Of a stretch of 64,000 nucleotides of DNA, positions 21,590 through 33,227 are shown in pieces. The DNA is taken from assembly GCF_030272615.1 (NCBI RefSeq), contig NC_081412.1, positions 101,745,796-101,809,795 on the forward strand, given 5' to 3'. This DNA is from Cryptomeria japonica. Taxonomy: Eukaryota; Streptophyta; Pinopsida; Cupressales; Cupressaceae. A program made the position numbers and the translations under genes. The notes beneath the pieces are model-generated. The model saw only the letters and a list, made by a program, of their open reading frames with translations. It had not been told where the DNA came from and did not search any database. The stretch's first letter is position 1; each line of letters begins with the position of its first letter.

Positions 21590-23982
21590 GGAGGTACATA
21601 TCAACGACGACATCGACCATCGAAATAGTAGATTGTGGTGTTATCCGATGACCCGATAGGAATATGCAAGTAGAGGTGAGAGTTATCGAGTATCGGCCGG
21701 AGGTTGTTTTTTCTATCCCGATGACCTGATGTGAGTCATCAGCCACTGAAAGGAAAGCTTTTATAGCAACTCAATGACCCGATGGAAAAGCCCAAGAAGG
21801 ACCATTTATCCAACATTGGTCACATAGAGGAAATTTATCGCATTTATATGCAAGGTCACATATATCCTTAGTCTCAAAGCTTAAGGGATTTTGGCAAGTT
21901 ACAGCTCAGCATTGGTGGGCCCCCATGTGCGCATGCGTCTCAAAGTGGCCAAATTTTGCAGTGAAAGGGCAAATTAATAGGTGAGTAGGTTGCAATGGAT
22001 CTAATGGCCATCGCTATACCTCTATACAAAAGTGCTTTACTATTAATCACTATGACCTAGCAACAGGTGAGGTGTCATCCATGTGGAAGTTGAAGTGGTG
22101 CCTGGGTGGATCGTGTAGCAAAAGAGAGGCTGACACGTGGTGACACTGTATCATAATAAGAGAAAGTCACTCAGAGAGGCTAAGGGTCATGCAAGTTCTA
22201 GATAGCTTAGTGGTGATCAAGATGATATGATAGTTGTCGCTATGTCATGATGTAAAGATGATCGCCAAGTTATCTCCACGACTCAGCGACAAAGCACGTG
22301 CGGAAAAGGGGTAGGGTAAAGATTGAGCAAATCATTGAGATCCAATGATAGGTCAAGGAAAGATCAAATGGTGGAGTGACATTTCGGGGCTATCCATGAC
22401 TGTCGCTATACCATGGTTGTGAAGTTCCCAGAACCAATACCCTCGCAACAGGTGGCAGGTCAAAGTGGTGAGACAGGCAGATCTCATGAACGAATAAGTG
22501 GATGACATGTCGTGACACCATGGCATAAGAGAGAGCCACTCAGGGAGAGGCTAAGGGTCATGCAGGTTTGAGATAGATCAACGGTGATCAAGAAAGATCT
22601 AACGGCAGTTGCTATGCTGCAATACATAAGTGCTTGACCTGTATTCCTTGAGGCTTGGTGATTGATAAGGTGGCAGCCCAGTGGTTGATGAGGTGTCATC
22701 CCAATGGACCTGCAAGAAAATTAGGGGGTGCCACATGCTAGATCCACTAGAGGAGAGAGTAGCCCAGGTGAGATAAGGGTCATTCAATTTGAGCAGATCA
22801 ATGATAATCACAGAAGATCCAATGGTGGTCGCCAAGTCATGGTGGAAAGGTGCTCGTTAGGATTTCCATCGCAACCCAATGACTAAGGATGTGGAACACG
22901 CCATCAAGAATTGGAATAACATGTTTGAGGCTGCGTCAAGAATCGGATAAGAAAGCATGTTGTTTTGGAGCACACCATCAACTGTCAGTACAACATGTTT
23001 AGAAGCTACACCTAATAACCTGATAAGAAGGTGTGCCAGTTGTAAACTCTTTGTGGACAAATGACTTAAAAGCGGGCCAAGTCTGGTAGCATCCAGGTGG
23101 AATCAGTGAGGAAGAAAGGAGAAGTCATCAGGTAGTAAGTTGCAGTTTTGGAAGAGTTTCTCTCCTAGTTAAGCCCTTGATTTTGAGGAGAAGCCTAGAA
23201 TTAATGACAACCGACCCATCTTGGAGCCAAAGAAGATTCAAAATTTGATTTTCAAAAACTTTTCTATAAGGGATTGTTTTTCACTCTTAATGGAGGGGAA
23301 GTTCTAGACTTGGAGGTCGGGAGTTTTGAGATTGTGTAGCAGAAGATACTCAAGCTCCTGTAACTCATTTTTAGGAGATTTTCTAGATTTGTAATGCAGA
23401 AAGTTCCTTGTTTTCAATAAAAGAGCTGAGTTCCTCCTTAAATTCTTAGGTCTAAGTGTTATGATTGTAAGCATTTTGATTAAAATTATGTGATTCTTTT
23501 GTAGAATCCTTCATTTTATCTTAGTTTCTTCAGATGCTCAGGGCTGAGGTACATGTTATATTGCAGGTCTCTGATTGTGTATGTGATTTTGTTGCATCAA
23601 AATTGTGAGAACATTATTCTTCTCCTTTCTATGAACATCAGTAAGCTATCCTTTCAAGAGAAGCGTTTATGCAAACATGTATGTTTGAGTTGTGAGTTTA
23701 AGCAGTTTCATTAGTTGATTATCTTGTGGATTTGTAACTAGTTTGCAGGTCTTTTATCATTGGTGGATCACCTAGCAGTAGTTAATTTTTCAGTTTTATG
23801 CATATCCTTCTTCCCTTTTCTCAGAAATTCATTTAAGTTCTTTAGGTGATCAAATAGGAAGTTGACCTATAATCCGGAGGTCTGCTCTCATAATAGGATA
23901 CCCATAACCTGAGAGTAGTCCAATGTGTCACTGGATTGTAGAAATTTCAAGCTTGCATCGGGTGCAAATCCATGTTACAACA

Positions 23983-24006
23983 GTTTTTGGCATGCCCGGT
24001 GGGACC
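23983..24006 (+). other. Probable primer-binding region of gypsy-1
   Basis: Directly after the LTR end the sequence reads GTTTTTGGCATGCCCGG then TGGGACC. TGG three to six bases after an LTR is the usual form of a gypsy primer site; the matching tRNA cannot be named by eye. Confidence 0.5.
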
Positions 24007-24126
24007 ATTGGAATTTATAGTTTATAGAGGCCACCGTATGTTGTCTTGTTGTGTGCAACAACAAATTATTTTTCACACCTGGCGACTCAAATCTTTGGTA
24101 TTTTAGCAGTCCAACCTTCCTAGCTT

Positions 24127-26013
24127 ATGAAAAAATACCAGACTAGGCAAAGTGCAACCTTAGTCAATCATACCCAGATATCACCCCCAAAAAGGAGAGC
24201 TAGGGTAGTTAACAAATTTCTAGATCCAGCACTTGGTGTGCTGCCTGTTAATTCCAACTCCTAGCCTGTTGTTACAGCTTATAACAATCCACTATTTGCA
24301 AGTTCTTCCAGTCAGAATACACCAAATATTCCTCTTAATCAACCCCCTAAGGTTCATCTATTTGTGCTTTTAATCAAGGTAGTCTTTTAAATTTGGTTCA
24401 ACATGATGACATACCAGTTGTAGCACTTAAGAGTTTTCCATTTTTTACTAGAGAGGATCAAACAATAGCTATTGAACATATTAGAGATGTGGCTTCCTTG
24501 TGTGGAGTGCATCATATTGTTGCAGAAAATGTTGGTTTGAGGCTTTTGGCAGCCTCTTTAAAAGGGAAAGCCCTTCAGTGGTTCAAGGGCCTGCCTATGA
24601 ACTCAATAGCTACATGGGATAAACTGAGACAACTTTTAAATTGGCATTTTGAAGACAAATTAGATCATCTTTCATTTGTGGAGCAACTCACTACCATCGA
24701 AAGAGCTCCACATGAGCATATGATGGATTTTCACTACTGGTTTCAAAGGACTTGGAATCAGATTCCAACATCAGTAAAACCTTCCAATGATTATGGTTTT
24801 TTGTTTTACCTAAAGGCTTTGAATAGTGATATTGCACTCATGATATAGTCTATGGGGGGAAATACTTTTCTAGCAGCATTTGATATTGATGTTAGGGCTG
24901 AGAATAGTCTTATTCAAGTAGGGAAGATAGCACCTAGGCCTCCGATGCCAATTTTTGCTGATATACAGCCCATTATCCCTGTAGTTGCACGTGTTAACTA
25001 TTGTACTTTCATTTCTAGCATATAATGCTCAAGTTGTAGCTCAAGAGCATGTTGTCCCTAGTCATTTGCAGGAGATAATAAGTATTAAGGAGAAAAACAC
25101 TAACCTACAAAAGACCTTGTAAAATTTTTCTAATGAGTTGGTTAATATTAAGAATGTCTAAACTCAACCACCTTAACAAATTCCTTTCCAAGCTCCCTAC
25201 CAAGCCTCGTACCAGCCAAAATATCAAGGTCAAAGAAGGAATTTTAACCAAAGGCCTTTTCAACAGTGTAATCCTAATACACCTAGTTCCTCAAGGGATA
25301 TTGTTCCAGTCTAGAACAACTTGGCAGCTGACTATGAGTGGTGTTTTCCTTGCAACCAGCCACATAACCAATCTACATGCTCCAATGGCATGCTAAATAT
25401 AGCATTAATGGTGCAAAATAGTGTTGTTGCTCCAAGAAATCAGTGTCAGAAATTTAATGAACAATAATCTACACCCATGGAACAAGGTAGTCCTGATGTT
25501 GCTTTAATGAACTAGCAAGGTGAGGAGTTTTGTGGGGTTAATCAACCTCAAAATCAGTCATATATCCTTGTAGTAGCCAACACAAGATCTAAGAAAAGGA
25601 ATGTCAACATGGGGCAGCAGACTGATAAGAATAATGATCAGCCTTTCTCAAGTACCCAAGCCCGGGAAGGATCTTTCTCCACTCAAAATGCATAGATTCT
25701 TCAGAGATCACAGCTTGTGGTGACCAAAGATCAGCCAAAAAGCCAACCTCAGCCAGCACAAATGTAAAAGGACATTTTTGTTACTAAGGGACAACAGAAG
25801 GTTAGTATGACTGATTTTAATATTTTGGATCAATTGAAGGAAACTCATGTTAGCGTGTCAATGTGGGATTCTTTAGCTCTACTTGGGCAAAAAGATTTAT
25901 TACATGATGCTTTGTCTAACCTTTCCTTGACTGCCCAACCATATAATCAACAAGCTTCAAAGGTTGTTCTTACTAATAATCCTCATCAGAAGAGTGAACA
26001 ACAGTATCAGTAG
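24127..26013 (+). pseudogene. Gypsy-1 gag
   Basis: ATG 24127 opens MKKYQTRQSATLVNH. The conserved retrotransposon gag region lies at 24390-24850 (LRLLAASLKGKALQWFKGL, then WDKLRQLLNWHFED), typical of plant Ty3/gypsy capsid. A degenerate knuckle (CFPCNQPHNQSTC) is near 25345. The frame shifts before 24393 and stops at TAG 24846-24848, where gypsy-2 has CAG. The C-terminal part (MTDFNILDQLKETHVSVS) runs to 26013, followed by the protease. Confidence 0.75.
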
Positions 26014-26619
26014 TCTAAGGTAAACAAACCACCTCCCTTTTATGTCACTCTAATCATTGGCCAATACCTAGTGCATAACTGCATGATAGATTCAAGTGCA
26101 AGTAGCTCAGTCTTACCCAAGCAGTTGGTTGACCAGTTAGGATTGACATATGAGCCATTGAATAAGGGTGTAGTGTAGTTAGATGGGACTGCTATGAATA
26201 CTATAGGAGTCATTAAAAATTTGAGTCTAACACTTCATGCTTGCCCCAATTTTTCTATTATGGAAGATGTTTATGTGATAGACCTGCCACCCTACTTTGC
26301 AATTTGTTTATCAAGAGACTTTATAGCCAAATTAGGGGGTTATTTGTCATCTGACTAGTCACATATGTTTTTTAGGATAAGGTATGGAACTAAAGTTACT
26401 ATTAAATCATAAGCTTTAGCTAATGATCACATAGAACCCTTTGTCCCTAGTGTTGTCAATGCCAATTTTACCATTCATGAGAAAGATGACCAACCTATTC
26501 CATGTGATCCAAACACCCCTATTGATGACATTCCTGACATTATTCTAAATGAATGGGTAGATGAAAATATTGAGGAAGATCCTTTTAAAAATATAGATGA
26601 GGTAAACCTTGGAGTCTAT
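26014..26619 (+). pseudogene. Gypsy-1 aspartic protease
   Basis: PPFYVTLIIG precedes HNCMIDSSASSSVLPK (about 26070-26120), the retropepsin active site with DSG changed to DSS; gypsy-2 retains DSGAS. The flap-like VIDLPPYFAICLSRDF region follows near 26280. In-frame stops near 26176, 26356 and 26408 kill it. It would process the polyprotein. Confidence 0.7.
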
Positions 26620-27273
26620 ATGTTTCATGAACAAGGTTCTGATGTCCCATATTTGATGAAGGATGTTGGACAACAAGATAATCAACATCAAAATGAGCTT
26701 TGGAAGCTCTATTTTGATGGGTCAAGAACTAAGAATGGTTTTGGTGGTGGTTGCATGTTTATTTCCCCTATTGATGATAAGTATTATGCAGCTTTCAGAT
26801 TTTCTTTTAGCTGCACCAATAATACAACTGAGTATGAGGCCTTGATTCATGATCTACAATGGGCAAAGAAGAGAGGAATCAACTGTTTGCAGGTTTATGG
26901 TGATAGTGAATTGGTTGTCAATCAAGTAAGAGGTCTCCATACCACTAAAAATGATCTTTTAAAGTCTTATAAACATAGGGTATGCGATCTTATTGAAGAT
27001 TTCCAATCTTTCAATTTGTTGTCTATTCCTAGAAATCTTAATAAGCATGTTGATAGACTTGCTGTAGTAGGAGCACAATATGATATTCCAAGTGATATCA
27101 ATAATATTAATGAACATCAATATGTAAAAGTGATTGTTAGATCTTCCATTCCTAACAATGTTGATCATTGGCAAGTTTTTGATAGTGATCAACAGATTAT
27201 TAAGTTTTTGAGGGAAGAGGCAGAGTTTTCAAATACCAACCAAGAGAAGCTCAAGCAACTGTACGATGATTAG
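26620..27273 (+). pseudogene. Gypsy-1 archaeal-type RNase H, placed before RT
   Basis: A 217-codon frame from ATG 26620. The RNase H fold is clear: LYFDGSRTKNGFGGG (first Asp), NNTTEYEALIHDL (Glu), VYGDSELVVNQV (second Asp) and NKHVDRLA (last Asp), so all four acidic positions are present. This is the form found in plant RNase H and in the extra RNase H of Tat/Ogre elements, where as far as I recall it usually lies between the gypsy RNase H and integrase. Here it lies between protease and RT, in both gypsy copies. It would remove RNA from RNA-DNA hybrids. The frame is open but isolated by stops on both sides. Confidence 0.75.
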
Positions 27274-28052
27274 GTTATACAACTCAAAACAAACAAGCTA
27301 CCTAAGGGTTTGATCATATTGGATTCAATTTTCAATGAGGATGATCAAGTGAGAAAAGAAACATCTAGCTTGCAGATCAAGGAGGAACAATATGAAAATG
27401 TTGAGATTTTCAAGAATAAGTTGTTAACGCTTGGCAAAGTGTGTACTTTAAAGGAAAGGCATGCATTTGTTTTACTATGCCAAGAGTTTAGTGATATATT
27501 TGCTTGGCAATATTCTGATTTAAAAAGCTTTGACCCTAGTATTTCCCAACATATTATAGAGCTTGAGCCAAATGCTAAACCTATGAGGCAAAAATAGTGG
27601 CCTCTTAATTCAAAGCTTGAGCCCCTTATGGTCAGAGAACTTAATAAACTCATTGAGAGCAACATCATTTTTCCTATTAAACACACCTCTTGGGTGTCAA
27701 ACCTTGTCCCAGTTAGGAAAAATAAGGGTGAAATCAAACTTTGTGTTGAATTACGAGATCTCAATAGAGCCTCATTGAAGGATAGATATCCACTACCTTC
27801 TATGGAGAAGATTCTACAGGTTGTTGCAGGTTCTGAGAGATTCTCTTTGCTAGATGGTTTTTCAGGTTATAACCAAGTTTTAGTGAAGGAGGAAGATCAA
27901 TTCAAAACAACATTTACAACTAAATGGGGCACTATGGCCTATAAAAATATGCCATTTGGTTTGTCAAATGCTGGTACCACTTTTCAGCATGCTATGGATA
28001 TGGCATTTCATGGTTTGATGTATAAATTTGTACTTGTTTATTTGGATCATAT
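27274..28052 (+). pseudogene. Gypsy-1 reverse transcriptase, first part
   Basis: A linker (27310-27597; TAG 27595-27597) leads to the RT: ELNKLIESNIIFPIKHT, WVSNLVPVRKNKGEIKLC, DLNRASLKDRYPLPSME, FSLLDGFSGYNQV, TAYKNMPFGLSNAG-like and FVLVYLDHI. The catalytic YxDD box reads YLDH, also in gypsy-2, so the polymerase is dead in both copies. Copia-2 interrupts the gene right after this box at 28052; it resumes at 33228. Confidence 0.85.
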
Positions 28053-29102
28053 TGTTAGGTCTCGGAGACAACTGAGAGGGGGGGTGAATCAGTTGTCAAA
28101 TAAATTCAAACCAAAAACAACTTAACCAACTTAATGCTTAATACCGGTAAACCAGTTCAATATGTCGGTAGAGAGTTTTAACAGTTAATTGCTATACCGG
28201 TAAGGATTAGTGCATGAAACATAAAGACAAAGTCATCCACAATAGATAACACCAATATTTGTACATGGAAACCCTGTAAGGGGAAAAACCACAGTGGGAA
28301 ACCTTACCCACAATCAGATGATACTACTGCAAATAGTATGTGTACATAAATGGGGTCTGCACATGCAGAAAGGCCAAGTGCCTAGAGCTCACTGCTCAAT
28401 CACAAATTGGGAGTCACACTAACTACAGTTGGATGGTTAAATCCAATAAGAATGTACTCCACAAAATAGCATCTTCATATGCTGGATTCAGTACTGGTGT
28501 AGTTCTGATTGTCTTCACAAAAACCCTTTTTCAATCTTCAAATGATGTCTGCATGTATAGCTCTACTTATTCTCGCATATACCTTCATACAATCCTTTTT
28601 CACATTCCACATCTGATCTTACAAATAAGATCTTACATTTATACCATAACCTAAGGCCAATTTTAGTAGGTTGGCTCTACAAGATATTACAATAAAAACA
28701 TTTTACAAACAATACAATATTCGATGCAATAACCGATTGAACATGTTGGCTTAATACATTTACAATAATAATTAATCATCTCCATAGCATGCCATGCTAA
28801 TCTGGAAAAGATAAACCTGTCGGTGTAACACTGGACCTATTTACCGGTAACAACAAATATGTGAATGCTAATGTACCAATAAATAAACCTCCAAAACAAA
28901 GTGTTCACACAATGTCTTCGACATAACCAAGTGTTTTCCATATCATTCCAAGTGTCGGTGATCATTATATCTTGCCGGTGTACCAAATATTGGTGACTGT
29001 GCATGAGTCACTTGCTTGCCGGTGAATGTTGTTGATTCTCCAAAGTGCTAGAGTTTTAGTAGGTGTTGACATTAATGACAAAACCATACCAAAATACCAA
29101 CA
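28053..29102 (-). repeat. 3' LTR of copia-2
   Basis: 1,050 bases. On the minus strand it begins TGTTGGTATTTTGGTATGG and ends GAGACCTAACA, with the C-tract motif close to the end. Its first 40 bases equal the stub at 33183-33222. The first bases also resemble the start of the D LTR (TATTGGTATTGTGTTGTC). Confidence 0.85.
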
Positions 29103-29129
29103 ATCTCCCCGTTTGGCATTGATGGCAAC
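29103..29129 (-). other. Polypurine tract of copia-2
   Basis: On the minus strand GTTGCCATCAATGCCAAA is followed by CGGGGAGAT and then the LTR. Element A (38927-38953) has the same word with one or two changes and D (44418-44444) a close version. It primes plus-strand DNA synthesis. Confidence 0.8.
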
Positions 29130-29612
29130 ATAAGATGGAAAAACCATCAAAGTGCCAAAATAGAAATGCCAAATACCAAAAACCAACAATCTCCAAAAAG
29201 AGATCATAACCAGAATTCAAAATACAAATACAAAGATTAATAATCTCTCCCAAACAACAATCTCTCCCCCTGGGAGCAACATGTGTTTTCCTTGTGTTTT
29301 TCAAAGTTTTTCCATACCAATCTCTCCCCCTTTGACATCAAATTCCAAAGTTACAATAAAAACCAAGTTCATATACAAAATACCAATCAATTCAATATAC
29401 CAACTACTCCCCCTTAGAAGTAGCTTCCCATCAAAGCTGGAAAAAAGATTTCTCTGTTAATTTTGTCGGTTGATGATAATCATCAACTGTCTAAGTCTCT
29501 ACCGGTGGTGGTATGACTCTGAGCTGATCTCTGAGATATTCAAAAGTCTCCTTAGGTAAAGGTTTAATGAAAATATCTGCAATCTACTCTTTAGTATTCA
29601 CATAAACCAGTT

Positions 29613-32160
29613 TTATCTCCTTTGCTTCACATTTTCACTTAGAAAATTTAGTTTGATAGAAACATGTTTGGTTTTAGAATGTAATACCAGATTCTTAGAT
29701 ATATCAATTGTTGCAGTGTTATCACAATAGATAGTAATAGGTTCCTTGCATTTTACCTTTATGTCTTTCAACATTTTCTTAAGCCATAGTACTTGTGTAT
29801 AGTTAGTTGCTGCTGCAACATATTCTTCTGCTGTTGATAAATATGTACAACTTTGTTTCTTACTCAACCAAGAAACTAATTAGTTTCCAAGAAAGAATGC
29901 TCTGCCGGTGGTTCTTTTTCTATCATCCACATCTCCTGCCCAATTTGCATATGTGTATGCACATAATTCAAAGTTTTCATCTCTAGGGTATCGTAATCCA
30001 AGATTTATAGTGCCTTGTAAGTACCAAAAAATCCTTTTTACTATTGATTCATGATTTTCTCTAGGATTACTTTGAAATCTTGAAACAATACATATGCATT
30101 CATAATATCAGGTCTGGTTTGTGTCAAATACAGTAAACCTCCTATCATAGATTTGTATCTAGTTGGATTAATAGGTGTAGATTCACCCCTTAGTGATAAT
30201 TTGTCATTTGTTGTCATAGGTGTGCTTACCAGTTTAGAGTTCTCCATCCCCAATTTCTTTAGTAAATCTTATAAGTATTTGGATTGACTCAAGAATATAC
30301 CTTTATCAGTCTATGAAATCTGCAATCCTAAAAAGAATTTTATTTCTCCAATCATAGGCATTTCAAATTCTTGCTGCATTTTAATAGAAAATTCTTTACA
30401 TAATCCATCTTCTCCTCCAAAGATTATATCATCAACAAATACTTCTATAATCAAGATGTCATCATTAGTTATTTTGTAATATAAATTGTTGTCTACATTT
30501 CCTTTAGTAAAACCAATCTTTAAAAGATACTTATCCAATCTTGCATACCAAGCTCTTGGAGCTTGTTTCAATCCATACAAATCTTTTCTTAACTTGCAAA
30601 CCATATCATTGTCATCTATCAAAGAAAATCCATCGTACACTTCCTCTTCAAGATCTCCATTTAAAAATGCACATTTAATAGCCATTTGATAAACTTTGTA
30701 GTTCTTGTGTGCTGCAAAAGCCAAAAATAATCTAGCTGCCTCAATTCTAGCTACCGGTGCAAAGGTTTCACTATAATCAACTCCTTTCTTCTGAGAATAT
30801 CCCTTACACACTAGTCTTGCTTTATTTCTGACATCTTGCATACCAAGCTCTTGGAGCTTGTTTCAATCCATACAAATCTTTTCTTAACTTGCAAACCATA
30901 TCATTGTCATCTATCAAAGAAAATCCATCGTACACTTCCTCTTCAAGATCTCCATTTAAAAATGCACATTTAATAGCCATTTGATAAACTTTGTAGTTCT
31001 TGTGTGCTGCAAAAGCCAAAAATAATCTAGCTGCCTCAATTCTAGCTACCGGTGCAAAGGTTTCACTATAATCAACTCCTTTCTTCTGAGAATATCCCTT
31101 ACACACTAGTCTTGCTTTATTTCTGACATCTTGCATACCAAGCTCTTGGAGCTTGTTTCAATCCATACAAATCTTTTCTTAACTTGCAAACCATATCATT
31201 GTCATCTATCAAAGAAAATCCATCGTACACTTCCTCTTCAAGATCTCCATTTAAAAATGCACATTTAATAGCCATTTGATAAACTTTGTAGTTCTTGTGT
31301 GCTGCAAAAGCCAAAAATAATCTAGCTGCCTCAATTCTAGCTACCGGTGCAAAGGTTTCACTATAATCAACTCCTTTCTTCTGAGAATATCCCTTACACA
31401 CTAGTCTTGCTTTATTTCTGACATCTTGCATACCAAGCTCTTGGAGCTTGTTTCAATCCATACAAATCTTTTCTTAACTTGCAAACCATATCATTGTCAT
31501 CTATCAAAGAAAATCCATCGTACACTTCCTCTTCAAGATCTCCATTTAAAAATGTACATTTAATAGCCATTTGATAAACTTTGTAGTTCTTGTGTGCTGC
31601 AAAAGCCAAAAATAATCTAGCTGCCTCAATTCTAGCTACCGGTGCAAAGGTTTCACTATAATCAACTCCTTTCTTCTGAGAATATCCCTTACACACTAGT
31701 CTTGCTTTATTTCTGACATCTTGCATACCAAGCTCTTGGAGCTTGTTTCAATCCATACAAATCTTTTCTTAACTTGCAAACCATATCATTGTCATCTATC
31801 AAAGAAAATCCATCGTACACTTCCTCTTCAAGATCTCCATTTAAAAATGCACATTTAATAGCCATTTGATAAACTTTGTAGTTCTTGTGTGCTGCAAAAG
31901 CCAAAAATAATCTAGCTGCCTCAATTCTAGCTACCGGTGCAAAGGTTTCACTATAATCAACTCCTTTCTTCTGAGAATATCCCTTACACACTAGTCTTGC
32001 TTTATTTCTGACAACCTTACCATCTTTATTAAATTTGTTTCTAAAAACCCATTTGGTTCCAATTAAATTTTTATCTTTAGGTCGGGGAACTAATGTTCAA
32101 GTGTTGTTTTTCTCAATTTGTTTTAATTCTTCTTCCATAGCTTTAATCCAAAATTTATCT
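29613..32160 (-). pseudogene. Copia-2 reverse transcriptase and RNase H
   Basis: Minus-strand order: linker (about 32160-32014), RT N-terminus ([53 protein letters not shown]), catalytic box [10 protein letters not shown] (about 30430), then QTRPDIMNA near 30110 and copia RNase H with SKKQSCTYLSTAEEYVAAA (29810-29865) and CDNTATIDISKN. The RT catalytic aspartates are intact. A 295-bp piece of the RT is present five times in tandem; because 295 is not a multiple of three each junction shifts the frame (reading WYARCQK). Stops also follow between RT and RNase H. Confidence 0.85.
30539..32013 (-). repeat. Five tandem 295-bp units inside the copia-2 RT
   Basis: Exactly five units (1,475 bases) start at 30539, 30834, 31129, 31424 and 31719. 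The junction reads CTGACA then TCTTGCATACC. The only difference I found between units is T at 31555 (C elsewhere; Ala to Thr). The outer copies join single-copy RT on both sides without gaps, and the breakpoints share at most one base. The array is either very young or an assembly error. Confidence 0.9.
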
Positions 32161-33182
32161 TCACATGCCTCATTAACAGATGATGGTTCAATTTGAGAAA
32201 TAAGACATACCTCTTCATTTTCCAATCTTCCTCTTGTCATAACTCCTTTAAACTTGTTTCCAATTATCTGATCTTCAAAGTGATTCAGTCTTACATACCG
32301 GGGTGTCTTTGTTTGTTGTTGTTCCTCAGTTACTGTGGAATCCTCAGATGATACCGGGGTAATTGGATCTTCATTCTATACTGGTGGATTTAGAGTAGAT
32401 TCATTTGTCAAAATTTCTATTGCCAGTTCAGAGTCTATATACCTTGAAGTTCCTCTGAATTGTTCATCAATCTTTACCTTTGTACTTTCAACAATTTTCT
32501 ACAATCTTTTGTTAAAACATCTATATGCCTTGCTCTTAGATGAATAACCAAGAAATATTTCTTCATCGCTTCTAGGATCAAATTTGCCAATATACTCATC
32601 TCTTTAGATATAAAATTTACTTGCAAAAATTCTGAAATACTTAAGAGTAGGAATATTACCAAACCATAGTTCATGAGGGGTCTTACTGGTTTCACCTTTG
32701 ATCTGAACTTTGTTGAATGTATAGACCATTGTACTGACTGCCTCTCTCCAATATATATGTGGTATCTTTTCTTCTAATAACATACTTCTTGCTACATCCA
32801 AGATAGTTTTGTTTTTCCTTTCAACAACTCCATTCTACTGTGGTGTCTAAGGTGCTGATAGCTGTCTTCTGATTCCATTCACTTCACAGAATGTATTAAA
32901 TTCCTTAGATGTAAATTCACCTCCTTGATCTGATCTTAAACATTTGATTTTCTTATTGGTTTCATTTTCAACCTTTGTTTTGAATAGTTTGAACTTTCCC
33001 AGTGCTTCAGATTTTTCTCTGAGAAAAGTAACCCAACACATTCTAGAATAGTCATCAATGATTAGCATGAAATATCTATCACCTTGTAAGCTTTTAGTTC
33101 TAGCTGGACCACATAAATCAATTTGAATCAAATCAAGAGCATTATTGTATTTTTCTAGAATACTTTTGAAACTAGCTCTAAC
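32161..33182 (-). pseudogene. Copia-2 integrase, 5' truncated
   Basis: Minus strand: IDLCGPARTKSLQGDRYFM, IIDDYSRMCW (Asp), LRSDQGGEFTSKEF (Asp), NGVVERKN (Glu; an in-frame stop lies just before it), then ARSMLLEEKIPHIYWREAV and KTPHELWFGN. The zinc-binding N-terminus, protease and gag are absent because the sequence jumps at 33182 to the LTR stub. Stops lie near 32840, 32603 and 32500. Confidence 0.8.
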
Positions 33183-33222
33183 GTGTTGATATCAATGACA
33201 AAACCATACCAAAATACCAACA
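33183..33222 (-). repeat. 40-bp stub of the copia-2 5' LTR
   Basis: It matches the outer end of the 3' LTR (29063-29102) with two or three changes and abuts the CATAT target copy. The rest of this LTR, the primer site and the gag-protease region were lost in one deletion reaching into integrase. Confidence 0.85.
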
Positions 33223-33227
33223 CATAT

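Larger units (their letters stand above)
16151..23982 (+). repeat. 5' LTR of gypsy-1 (interrupted by E1)
   Basis: Parts 16151-16600 and 21590-23982 together give about 2.84 kb. It starts TGTTACCTA and ends TTACAACA; it aligns with 45518-48290, 35672-37224 and 54339-57157. It is rich in short degenerate words: TATCGGGTATCGG and CCGATGACCCGAT in the first third, and GATCYAAYGG / GATCAACGGTGATC in the middle. One unit (CACTCAGAGAGGCTAAGGGTCATGC, here in pieces) recurs at about 22170 and 22535, so the LTR also contains an internal duplication. Confidence 0.85.
28053..33222 (-). mobile_element. Copia-2, nested Ty1/copia element, 5' deleted
   Basis: It starts TGTTAGGTC and ends ACCAACA, flanked by CATAT on both sides (28048-28052 and 33223-33227). 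The uninterrupted target, GATCATATCACCG, is present in gypsy-2 at about 51870. On the minus strand: a 40-bp stub of the 5' LTR, integrase, RT with a tandem array, RNase H, polypurine tract and a full 3' LTR. Gag, protease and most of the 5' LTR have been deleted. Confidence 0.9.

Noticed and set aside
30539-32013. Tandem array as a CRISPR or centromeric satellite
   Set aside because: Units are pieces of a copia RT gene, with no spacers, limited to one element.
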